Source of the DNA: Nocardia rhamnosiphila NBRC 108938
GTDB lineage: Bacteria; Actinomycetota; Actinomycetes; Mycobacteriales; Mycobacteriaceae
DNA length: 64,000 bases
NCBI RefSeq assembly: GCF_000720425.1
Contig: NZ_JOAJ01000014.1
Location: 4,889-68,888 of the forward strand
Direction of reading: 5' to 3'
Shown here: positions 52,819 to 60,885 of the stretch, piece after piece
How the letters are laid out: each line of letters begins with the position of its first letter
Numbering within the stretch: position 1 is the stretch's first letter
Translations under genes and position numbers: made by a program
The notes under the pieces: generated by a model
The model's database searches: none
What the model saw: the letters and a program-made list of their open reading frames with translations, nothing else
What the model was told of the DNA's origin: nothing

Positions 52819-53118
52819 ATGAGCATGCCGATCTATACAAACAAGGCCGACATCGAAGAGGCGCTGACCCGGTCGAAGGGCGTCGTTCAAGGTTTGCAGG
52901 ACAGTAAGACCGAGCTGACCAACATGCAGACCGAACTGTTGAACACCTTCAACGGCGGCGGTGCCCAGATCTACAAGGATGTGGCGGATCAACTGGGGAG
53001 GCGGCTCACCAGTTTCGATGAGAGCATTACTGCGCTCGACAATTCGACGGAGCATGCCGCGCGGCTTATCGGCGATGCAGACCAAGCTGTCGCCAATATG
53101 TTCTCCAACCTTCTCTGA
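52819..53118 (+). CDS. WXG100-like (EsxA-type) protein with FNG turn
   Basis: 99 residues, the standard WXG100 length. Two helices are joined by Phe44-Asn-Gly46 in place of WxG. No YxxxD/E tail is present, as in EsxA-type partners. It lies 64 bases after the EsxB-type gene and 13 bases before espG. It is expected to be co-secreted as a heterodimer. ATG 52819 with AAAGG upstream (spacing rather long). Confidence 0.87.
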   Translation: MSMPIYTNKADIEEALTRSKGVVQGLQDSKTELTNMQTELLNTFNGGGAQIYKDVADQLGRRLTSFDESITALDNSTEHAARLIGDADQAVANMFSNLL

Positions 53119-53131
53119 GGAGATTGCTGGT

Positions 53132-54019
53132 TTGACCGATCATACGTCGATGGGCACAACATCGGCGGAGGTGGAATCCGGCGATCCGGTATCGGTGGAT
53201 CTGAACGTCGATGCCGCCCTTGTCCTGAAAGACATGGTCGGCATCGACGCTTATCCGTTGGTCCTGGCGATCATGCCGAACATCTACCGAATCTCCGACC
53301 GCGACCGGGTCCGGGCGGTTGTCGCGGAACAGCTCGCCGCGGACGGGATCATTTCCGGTGGTGAGGTGGATCCGGTGGTCGCCGGTTGGCTCCGGTGCCT
53401 GAATCGTCCGGATACCGAGCTGGCCATCCGAGTGCTCGACAACGGCCGTGGAGGGGAAACCCCGACCATGCTGCGCGCCTCGCTGGTTCGCAGCGGGGAG
53501 CAGCACGTTCTTGCCGTCCGATGTGACGACGAGATCGTCATCCAGCCGGTCTTCCACCAGGGCCGGCAGCTGGATACGCTCACCGCGGTATTGGGATCGA
53601 TCCTCGGTGACTACCCGGTCCTCGATTTCGAACCGTTCACCCGCGCCGACAGCGATCCGGCAGATTCCGAGCCGCCGCCCGAGGACGCGGACGGCGTGCG
53701 AGCCGGCCTGCGTGAACTGGGCGCCTCCCCGCGGACCGCGAACGTGCTCACCCGAGCCTTGGGCGAAATCGTCCGCCAGACCGAGGTCCTCATGATGGAG
53801 CATCGAGACGGCGGACCTGAAACACCCGACTTCACAATCTGTATGAACGTACTGGACACGTTTTCAGGGCGGTTCGTGATCACACCGAGCGTAACGTTGG
53901 ACGGCCGGACCCGGTCGACCTTCCGGCCGGGCGACCACACTGCCCTGCGCAGTGGTATCAACACTCTGGCCGAGCTGCTGCCCGGCCGTAGCTGGTTCGA
54001 TACCGCACGTACCGGTTGA
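53132..54019 (+). CDS. espG: EspG-family chaperone
   Basis: 295 residues, soluble. The sequence begins near VSVDLNVDAALVLKDMVGIDAYPLVLAI and shows the EspG pattern: early strand-helix, RALVRSGEQHVLAVR-like strands, an acidic loop, and a C-terminal part GRFVITPSVTLDGRTRSTFRPGD. EspG binds PE-PPE dimers in the cytosol. TTG 53132 is chosen because GAGGAGA lies at 53117-53123; ATG 53150 is an alternative. Position after PE/PPE/Esx genes and before espI matches known ESX loci. Confidence 0.88.
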   Translation: MTDHTSMGTTSAEVESGDPVSVDLNVDAALVLKDMVGIDAYPLVLAIMPNIYRISDRDRVRAVVAEQLAADGIISGGEVDPVVAGWLRCLNRPDTELAIRVLDNGRGGETPTMLRASLVRSGEQHVLAVRCDDEIVIQPVFHQGRQLDTLTAVLGSILGDYPVLDFEPFTRADSDPADSEPPPEDADGVRAGLRELGASPRTANVLTRALGEIVRQTEVLMMEHRDGGPETPDFTICMNVLDTFSGRFVITPSVTLDGRTRSTFRPGDHTALRSGINTLAELLPGRSWFDTARTG

Positions 54020-54049
54020 CGTTCCAGTGCTGGATGAGAGGACGGTGAG

Positions 54050-55783
54050 ATGAACCGGGCACCGACAACGAACGGCGACGCGACCTCCGCGCTCGCCAAA
54101 GGCGGTTACGACGCCTACTTCGCGCAGCTCGACGAACATCCCGGCGGTGGAGCGGCCACGGCGGCGAGCACTTCCGGCCCTCCCGAGTTCTCATCCACGG
54201 CCGCTGGGGCCGTACCGACCACAGCACCGGAAACGGGGACCGATCAGATGAGTTCGGCCATACCGCATCCTCCGGCGCCCGGGCCGTCGGCGGAATCGCC
54301 GTCGGCCGGTGCCCCGCAGGCCGCGGTATCGCCGCCACAACCCACCGGCCCCCCACCCTCGGCGCCCGAGGCGCCGGCCGTGGACGACGGCGAACTCGCC
54401 GATCTGCGGCAGCGCGCGGCCACGGCTCACCAGCAGGCGGCCGCCGAGGAACAGCAGGCCATCGCGCGGCGGCAGCAGCAGGGTACCCAGGGCGTAGCGG
54501 CGCCGCCCCCCGCCGGCCCCCCGGTCGCGGCGCCGGAACAGAGTACGGGCGCGTCGGATACCTGGACGTCACCGGCGGCGGTCGCGGGACCATCCCCGGC
54601 GGCGCCGCCGCCGTACACTGCTCCCACGCAGTCCGCGCCTACGAGCGGATACTCCACCACCTCTGCCGGGTACGCCGGGCCACAGCAGTCCTACACCGGC
54701 TACTCCCCGGCCCCGGGCGCCCAACCGGCGGCTCCGCAGCAGGCCGCCGACGCATCCCGGGTGCCGGACCGGATCCATCGACCGGCCTATGACACCACCG
54801 GGCGTATCGAGGTGCTTCCGCCCGCCCTGGCCTCCGCGGAACTGCTCGCCGAGATCGCCGCGGTACGCCAGGCACATCTGCGGTCGAACAAGGGTGTCCG
54901 TGGTGCGCTGAACAAAGTCGGTTTCAACCTCGGCCTCTCACCGGCCGAACAGGAGGCCGAGAACCGGCGCACCCGGATCCGACGTCAGCTCAGCGTGCCG
55001 TACCAGATCGCGGTGGTGAGCGTGAAGGGCGGCGTCGGCAGGACCACGACCGCGGCCGGTCTCGGTTCCACCTTCGCCAAGCTTCGGCCGGACCGGGTGA
55101 TAGCCATCGACGCGAACCCGGATTTCGGTGATCTGTCCAGCCGCACCACGCGTCATCAGTTCGGTTTGACGCTGCGCGATCTCGCTCAGGCCGGCGGTCG
55201 TCTGGACTCCTTCTCTGCCGTGCACTCCTACACGGCTGTCAATACAGCCGACCTCGCCGTGGTGGCGTCGCCCTGGAGTACGGACGCGGGGGAGGCGCTG
55301 ACCGGTACCGAATATCAGACCGGTGTGGAAATTCTGCGTCGCCATTACAATCTGCTCGTGGTCGACTGTGGAACCGGTGTGCTCGATTCGTCGACCAACA
55401 CTGTGCTGCGTACCAGTGACGCCGTGGTGGTCGTGACACCCGCGACCGTCGGCGGGGTGACCGGAGCCGTCGCGACCCTGAACTGGTTGAGTTCGCACGG
55501 CTTCGATCATCTGATCGCGGCCTCCATGGTGGCCATCGTGCGGCAGCATCCCGTGAAACCCACCGTGGATATCGAGGCCATCGAAAAACTGTTCGCGTCG
55601 GCGCAACGGCCCACCGTTCAGATCCCGTTCGATCCCCATCTCGCCGAAGGCGGAGAAATAGATCTGCGCATGTTGGACAGGGAGACCGCGCTGGCCTTCG
55701 AGAATCTGGCGGCCGGCCTGGCCGACGACTTCCCCGGTTATGTCGCGGAGCCCTCCGGCGGCGACCGCGGAGGTATGCGGTGA
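54050..55783 (+). CDS. espI: EspI-like MinD/ParA-type ATPase
   Basis: 577 residues. The first about 240 are Pro/Ala/Gln-rich and disordered (with QAAAEEQQAIARRQQQG), then a MinD-like ATPase domain from about 310. The P-loop reads KGGVGRTT near 326-333: the first signature Lys is kept, but the usual second Lys is Arg, so ATP hydrolysis may be impaired. IAIDANPDFGD and LLVVDCGTG follow. EspI proteins of ESX loci share this plan and modulate secretion. ATG 54050. The stop overlaps the eccD start. Confidence 0.9.
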   Translation: MNRAPTTNGDATSALAKGGYDAYFAQLDEHPGGGAATAASTSGPPEFSSTAAGAVPTTAPETGTDQMSSAIPHPPAPGPSAESPSAGAPQAAVSPPQPTGPPPSAPEAPAVDDGELADLRQRAATAHQQAAAEEQQAIARRQQQGTQGVAAPPPAGPPVAAPEQSTGASDTWTSPAAVAGPSPAAPPPYTAPTQSAPTSGYSTTSAGYAGPQQSYTGYSPAPGAQPAAPQQAADASRVPDRIHRPAYDTTGRIEVLPPALASAELLAEIAAVRQAHLRSNKGVRGALNKVGFNLGLSPAEQEAENRRTRIRRQLSVPYQIAVVSVKGGVGRTTTAAGLGSTFAKLRPDRVIAIDANPDFGDLSSRTTRHQFGLTLRDLAQAGGRLDSFSAVHSYTAVNTADLAVVASPWSTDAGEALTGTEYQTGVEILRRHYNLLVVDCGTGVLDSSTNTVLRTSDAVVVVTPATVGGVTGAVATLNWLSSHGFDHLIAASMVAIVRQHPVKPTVDIEAIEKLFASAQRPTVQIPFDPHLAEGGEIDLRMLDRETALAFENLAAGLADDFPGYVAEPSGGDRGGMR

Positions 55784-57318
55784 CATCTGTGCAGACGGCG
55801 CCGGCGGCTCCGTCCGGCGACGCCGCACCTGCGGAGGTGGCGCGGGCGCGTATCGCCGTCATGGTCGCCACCTACCAGGTGGATGTGGTCGTGCCGACCA
55901 AGTTCACCGTCGAGACCTTCATCGACGACCTGGTCGCGGTACTCGCCAATGCGATCGGTGACGAGGAGGTCGACTTCACTCCACCTCACGGCCAGTGGAG
56001 CCTGGCGCGGCCGGGTGAACCGCCGATTCCGCGCTGGCGCAGCCTCGGCGACCACGACATCGTCGACGGGACGGTGCTCATGCTGGCGCCGGTGGAGTCG
56101 TCGGAGGTCTTCACCCCGGTGGTCGAGGACATCACCGACGCGCTGGCGCTGATCAACGAGCGCGAATTCGCCGAGTTCGATGCCGATACCGCCGCGATCG
56201 TGGGGCTGGGTGTCTTCGGTGCCGGAGCGGTCGGGCTGGCGACCATGCTGTCGTGGGCATGGACCCAGTCCGGGTCGCTGCTGTGGTGCGGATTGCCCGC
56301 GCTGCTGCTCGGCGCGCTGTGCTGGGCGGCGGCGGTGGCGATCCGCGGTAGCGGTGCGGCGCGCCGGATTTCGCTGGGTGCGGGACTGGCCGCGATCCCG
56401 CTTCTCTTCGCGGGTAGCGCCATGCTGGTTCCGCCCGCCTACGGCGAGCCGGGACCCTTCGCGCCGGCCAATATCGTGGCCGGCGCGGTCGTCACCGCTG
56501 TCGCCGCCATGGCCATGATGCGGTTGACGGGCAGTGGGATCGCCACCCTGATGAGCATTGCCGTGCTCGGCATCGTGGTGACCGCCGTCGTGCTGCCGCT
56601 GGCCTACTTCGACCTGGTGACTCGCCAGGTGGCGGGCGCCGCAGTCTTCGTGGGGCTGATATTGCTCACCACAGCGCCCCGGATCGCGGTGGTGATCGCC
56701 AAGATTCGCCCGCCGGATCTGCCCGACCCGGGCAACGAAGTGAACCCGGCCACCCTGACCGATATCTTCGACGCGGAAACCCACCGTGATGTGGAGCAGG
56801 ATGCCGCGGTCGCCGCGGCTGCCGAAGAGTCGCGCCGCACCGCGGAGGCGGGCATCGAGAGCCGGGCGCGGCTCGCGGTCACCAGCCTGCGCGGTCTCAT
56901 CGTGGCCGTTTCCGGGTTGTTGTCGGTGGCCACGGTGATCTGCGCGGCGGTGAGCCCGGGCGGGATCCGGGAGATCGTGATGGCAGCAGCGGTGGCCGGA
57001 ATTCTGGCTATGCGGTCCCGGTGGTACCCCGACCGTGTTCAGGCGATCGCCTTGGTGCTCGGGTCCGCGGTCACGGTACTCGGTGTCACGGCCGTGCTCG
57101 TGACGGCGTACGAGACATCGCTCGCACGGCTCACCGTCGTGCTGGTGGTCGCGCTGATCGCATGTGGCGCGCTGGCCGCGGCGCTGCGCCTGCCCGGAAA
57201 GCGGCTGACTCCGGTCACCCGCCGGATCACCGACCTCATCGAGTACGCGTTGATCCTCGTGGTGCCGGTGATCGCCTTCTGGATCATGGGCGTGTACACC
57301 GCCATGCGAGGGATCTGA
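55780..57318 (+). CDS. eccD: ESX membrane channel protein EccD
   Basis: 512 residues. A cytoplasmic ubiquitin-like domain (residues about 20-110, with VATYQVDVVVPTKFTVETFI) is followed by about eleven membrane helices, fitting EccD, which lines the ESX membrane complex. GTG 55780 overlaps the espI stop, and ATG of mycP overlaps its own stop, showing translational coupling across the core operon. Confidence 0.96.
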   Translation: MTSVQTAPAAPSGDAAPAEVARARIAVMVATYQVDVVVPTKFTVETFIDDLVAVLANAIGDEEVDFTPPHGQWSLARPGEPPIPRWRSLGDHDIVDGTVLMLAPVESSEVFTPVVEDITDALALINEREFAEFDADTAAIVGLGVFGAGAVGLATMLSWAWTQSGSLLWCGLPALLLGALCWAAAVAIRGSGAARRISLGAGLAAIPLLFAGSAMLVPPAYGEPGPFAPANIVAGAVVTAVAAMAMMRLTGSGIATLMSIAVLGIVVTAVVLPLAYFDLVTRQVAGAAVFVGLILLTTAPRIAVVIAKIRPPDLPDPGNEVNPATLTDIFDAETHRDVEQDAAVAAAAEESRRTAEAGIESRARLAVTSLRGLIVAVSGLLSVATVICAAVSPGGIREIVMAAAVAGILAMRSRWYPDRVQAIALVLGSAVTVLGVTAVLVTAYETSLARLTVVLVVALIACGALAAALRLPGKRLTPVTRRITDLIEYALILVVPVIAFWIMGVYTAMRGI

Positions 57319-58682
57319 TGGCCCTTCGCCTGAACAGGGCTGCCGCGGCAGCCCTGGCTGCTGTGGTGCTGGGCGCCACCGCCGCCCCGGCGGCTGCCCT
57401 GGTGCCACCGGAGGTAGTGGTCGGCGTCGCACCGCCGGATGGTCCGCCGGCCCCGGAAGCGCCGACCAAGCAGGACAGCGGTTGCCTGGCCACCGGTGTC
57501 CTGCAGGATACGGATATCTCCCGGACACCGCCGTCGGAGTTGGCCTTGAACCTGGCCGACGCCAGGACCCTCAGTCGTGGTCTAGGGGTCACCGTCGCCG
57601 TCGTGGATACCGGCGTTTCTCCGCATCCGCGGCTGCCCAATGTGGTGGCCGGTGGTGACTATGTCGCGGCCGGCGGCGACGGGCTTCAGGATTGCGACGC
57701 GCACGGCACGCTGATCGCCGGGATCATCGGCAGCACGTCCGATCCCGCGGACGGCTTCACCGGTGTGGCGCCCGACGCGCGGATCATTTCCATTCGCTAC
57801 CGGTCCGCGGCGTTCCGGGTGGAGCGTGGCATGTCCGATCAGAGGGAGCGCCAGGCGCTGGAAGTGCGGACTCTTTCGCGTGCGATCACCCATGCCGCGA
57901 ATCTGGGTGCGGGCATCATCGCGGTACCACTGCCGATATGCCTGGCGGTGGATTCGGGTGTCGATCTGGGGGTCCTGGCCGAGGCGGTCGGATACGCCGT
58001 GCACACCCGAGGATCACTCATCGTGGCCGGTGCCGGAAACGCCGAGACCAATGGCTGCTCCCAGAATCCGGGCTTCGATCCCGGACGGCCCGGTGACCCG
58101 AGGAACTGGAAGTACGTCAAAACGGCCTCGCTTCCGGGGGTCTTCAGCGAGTCCGTGCTGACGGTGGGGTACACGACCGCCTACGGCGGGGTCACCGATA
58201 GATCCCTGATGGGTCCATGGGTGACCGTAGCCGCGCCTGGTACTGGTATCGAATCGCTGGGGCCGGGATCGGCCGGCCTGATCAACGGCGTCGGGCCACC
58301 CGACAAACTCGGTCCCGTCGGTGGTTCCTCCTTCGCCGCGGCGTATACCGCCGGTGTCGCGGCACTGGTGCGCTCGCGGTACCCCAACGAAACCCCCGCG
58401 GAGATCACCGCCCGGCTCACCGCGAGCGCGCACGCTCCGGCGCGCGGTATCGACAACACGGTGGGCGCGGGCATCATCGATCCGGTCGCGGCCCTCAGCT
58501 ACCGGACCCCACCCGAACCACCGGAGGGCCTGTTCCAGGCCGGGCCGCTGGAATTGCCGCCGCCGCCTCGCGCACCGGACGCCAAACCCGGAATCACCGC
58601 GGCGATCGTGATCATCGCGGCGGTGCTGATCGGTGCGGCGACAACCTACGGCGTGAATTCGTGGCGGAGGCAGCGGCAGTGA
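57318..58682 (+). CDS. mycP: Mycosin, subtilisin-like protease MycP
   Basis: 454 residues. A signal peptide (residues 1-27) precedes an S8 protease with catalytic Asp in VAVVDTGVS (about 97), His in DAHGTLIAG (about 129) and Ser in GGSSFAAAYTAG (about 336). A C-terminal membrane anchor (GITAAIVIIAAVLIGAATTYG) and short basic tail follow. Mycosins stabilise the ESX complex and process some substrates. It is followed by eccE with a 4-base overlap. The open frame beginning at 57021 is not used. Confidence 0.96.
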   Translation: MALRLNRAAAAALAAVVLGATAAPAAALVPPEVVVGVAPPDGPPAPEAPTKQDSGCLATGVLQDTDISRTPPSELALNLADARTLSRGLGVTVAVVDTGVSPHPRLPNVVAGGDYVAAGGDGLQDCDAHGTLIAGIIGSTSDPADGFTGVAPDARIISIRYRSAAFRVERGMSDQRERQALEVRTLSRAITHAANLGAGIIAVPLPICLAVDSGVDLGVLAEAVGYAVHTRGSLIVAGAGNAETNGCSQNPGFDPGRPGDPRNWKYVKTASLPGVFSESVLTVGYTTAYGGVTDRSLMGPWVTVAAPGTGIESLGPGSAGLINGVGPPDKLGPVGGSSFAAAYTAGVAALVRSRYPNETPAEITARLTASAHAPARGIDNTVGAGIIDPVAALSYRTPPEPPEGLFQAGPLELPPPPRAPDAKPGITAAIVIIAAVLIGAATTYGVNSWRRQRQ

Positions 58683-60406
58683 CGATTACCGCGGAACGGG
58701 CCGTCCGTGCCCCGGACCGCCGGGTCGCCGGGGTGGAACGCGGCCCGTTCGCAGTGATGGCGATCGGAGGCAGTGTCGTGATGGCCGGATTGTCGTCGTA
58801 TCTACCGCTGTGGGGTGCCGCATCGATCGTCGCCGGGTTGCTGCTCACGGTGGTCGTACGGATCCGGGGCCGGACGCCGGTGCGATGGTTCATCGATTGG
58901 CTCGATTTCCGGACCGGTAGATCGGGCCGCGCGAAGCTGCTCACCGCGCCGCTTCCGGTACGCGATATCGATGTCGCCGCCGGACTCTGCGGTATCGCGG
59001 AGGACGGTGACGTGCTCGTCGCCATGATCCAGCTGGCGCCGAACCTCGACCTGCCGACAGTGATCGCCGAACAGACCATCTACACCGAGGACACCGTCTC
59101 GGTGGAGAGCCTGCTACCGATGCTCGACCATTACGGCATCGGCATCGACATCGACATCGTGACCACCGGTCAACGGGTGCGGGCGGCCGGCAGCTACAGC
59201 ATGCTCTACGACCAGCTGATCGGGTCCCATCCCGTGGTCGGAAACCGGCTGACCTGGCTGGTTCTCCGGCTGGACCAGGAACGCAATCTACGGGCTCTGG
59301 CAAAACGCGGGCCGTGTGCGGTGGTCGCGCCGCGGACCCTGGCCACTGCGGCACACCGGATCGCGGGCCGGTTGCGGGAGCGAGGCGTGGCGGCCCATCC
59401 ACTCCCGGCGGCTGCCCTGCTGGATGCGACCCGGCTGCTGCACTCCGGAGCGGAGCTCGGTGATCTGACCGAACAGTGGGACCGCCTGAAGACTTCGGTG
59501 CCCGGCCGTTTCGTCACGAGTTTCGGAATCGACTGGACACAGCTCGACGATTCCGGCCTGGACGACTGCTGGACCTGGAACAGTGGGCGCACCACGCTCG
59601 TGGTCAGCCTTTCCGGGGCGGACCGGCCGAGGGCCGTCGTACGCTATATCGGCCCGGCCATGACCGAAGCGCTGCCCGACTATCTCCGCCGATTGCCCGG
59701 CCGTCAGTCGGTGGCGCTCCGTTCGACCCTGCCCACCGGAGTCTCGCTGCGTGAGTTGACCCGCGACGAGAACACACTCGAGGAGGCGCCCGAGGAGTTG
59801 AGTGCCGTGCTCGCCGTGCCGATCGGTCCCAACGGTCAGATCCTGGGCGCGATCAGCGGCCAGACGCGCCATCAGCTCGCGATGCCGCTCTTCGATCCCG
59901 CCCCTTACAATCCGCGTCGCCGCACGGTCGATGTGCAGGCGATGCTGCCCGTCGCGCAGCAGTTGGTGCTGCGCGCGACCGTGGTCGGCGCCGATATCGA
60001 GGTCCATACCAGCCGGCCGCAGCGTTGGCAGCATCTGGTGAGCGCGGTCGGCGACGCCAGATCGCTGCGGCTGGTGGAGGCGGGTGAGGAGGAGCCGGGC
60101 GCGGGCGCCACCATCACGGTCTTCGACCAGCTGCCGCCGCAGGCATCCGCGGCGCCGACCACCGTCTCGATCAGCGATCCGGGAAGCCCGCGTCGCGGGT
60201 CGGTGGATCTGTCGATCGAACAGGTCGGCGAAGCTCAGCTGGATGTACGGATCCCGATGCGCACCGTCCGGGTGAACCTGGTCGAACCACGCGGCGAGAC
60301 CCGCTATTTCGAGCACAGTGATCGACCGCCGACGGTGGCCCCGCCGTCCGGTAATTCCGAACGGACCGTCCCGGTGACCCGGCCTCAGGGATATCCGGCC
60401 CGGTGA
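58679..60406 (+). CDS. eccE: ESX membrane protein EccE
   Basis: 575 residues. Two membrane helices lie near residues 23-60 (MAIGGSVVMAGLSS and AASIVAGLLLTVVVRI), then a long soluble domain with the EccE pattern: RTPVRWFIDWLDFR, then LRLDQERNLRALAKRG. It sits at the periphery of the ESX membrane complex. GTG 58679 overlaps the mycP stop. Length is normal for long-form EccE. It overlaps the following regulator gene by 4 bases. Confidence 0.93.
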   Translation: MTITAERAVRAPDRRVAGVERGPFAVMAIGGSVVMAGLSSYLPLWGAASIVAGLLLTVVVRIRGRTPVRWFIDWLDFRTGRSGRAKLLTAPLPVRDIDVAAGLCGIAEDGDVLVAMIQLAPNLDLPTVIAEQTIYTEDTVSVESLLPMLDHYGIGIDIDIVTTGQRVRAAGSYSMLYDQLIGSHPVVGNRLTWLVLRLDQERNLRALAKRGPCAVVAPRTLATAAHRIAGRLRERGVAAHPLPAAALLDATRLLHSGAELGDLTEQWDRLKTSVPGRFVTSFGIDWTQLDDSGLDDCWTWNSGRTTLVVSLSGADRPRAVVRYIGPAMTEALPDYLRRLPGRQSVALRSTLPTGVSLRELTRDENTLEEAPEELSAVLAVPIGPNGQILGAISGQTRHQLAMPLFDPAPYNPRRRTVDVQAMLPVAQQLVLRATVVGADIEVHTSRPQRWQHLVSAVGDARSLRLVEAGEEEPGAGATITVFDQLPPQASAAPTTVSISDPGSPRRGSVDLSIEQVGEAQLDVRIPMRTVRVNLVEPRGETRYFEHSDRPPTVAPPSGNSERTVPVTRPQGYPAR

Positions 60407-60777
60407 GTAGGACAGAGCAGGTAATCTCGATGACCGTGGTAGCGGATCCCGAATTTGACAGTGGCAGATTCGACAACCCGGACGGCGCGCAGGAGCAGAC
60501 ACCACGGCAGGCCGCCGCGGCGATCTTCTCCAGCCGACTGTCGGAACTGATCGCCGAATCTGTCGTGTCCACCGAAGACGGCTCGACCCGTGGGCTGACC
60601 TTGTATTCGCTTGCCCAGCACCTGGAACTCGCCTATCCGGATGTGCCGGTTTCGCAGTCCGGTCTGTACCGGTTGATCCACGGTGATGCCATTCCCCGAC
60701 TCGACCTGATCATCGCGCTGGCCCGGGTGTTCGACGTGCCGCCCGAGTATTTCGTGACGGCGGAGAAGACTCGCTGA
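60403..60777 (+). CDS. XRE-type helix-turn-helix regulator, EspR-like
   Basis: 124 residues. The C-terminal 80 residues form a helix-turn-helix of the XRE/EspR kind: LYSLAQHLELAYPDVPVSQSGLYRLI, then HGDAIPRLDLIIALARVFDVPPEYFV, comparable with EspR's TSAEVIAAL...SAPYLSQLRSG...MAALANFFRIKAAYF. EspR is the nucleoid-like regulator of ESX-1 substrate genes. GTG 60403 overlaps eccE; ATG 60430 is an alternative start. As part of the operon it may give feedback control, possibly through motif B. Confidence 0.78.
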   Translation: MSRTEQVISMTVVADPEFDSGRFDNPDGAQEQTPRQAAAAIFSSRLSELIAESVVSTEDGSTRGLTLYSLAQHLELAYPDVPVSQSGLYRLIHGDAIPRLDLIIALARVFDVPPEYFVTAEKTR

Positions 60778-60826
60778 GCCGGGTCGCGGAGAACGCCGCG
60801 TGGGTAGTTCGCAGGGCTCGATCGGG

Positions 60827-60842
60827 TCCCCAATGGTGGGAA
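60827..60842 (+). promoter_or_regulatory. Motif B, site 7
   Basis: TCCCCA-ATGG-TGGGAA, exact motif B. TACCAT (60873-60878) follows 30 bases later and ATG 60886 is 7 bases after that: nearly the same geometry as site 1, again predicting a leaderless message. Confidence 0.75.
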
Positions 60843-60885
60843 TGATGGCGTCGTCCGCGGGTTCATAGCCGATACCATTCCGGCT

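Noticed and set aside
15218..60842. Motif B read as a DosR box
   Set aside because: The DosR palindrome is built on GGGAC/GTCCC halves with another spacing; motif B has CCCA-N4-TGGG.
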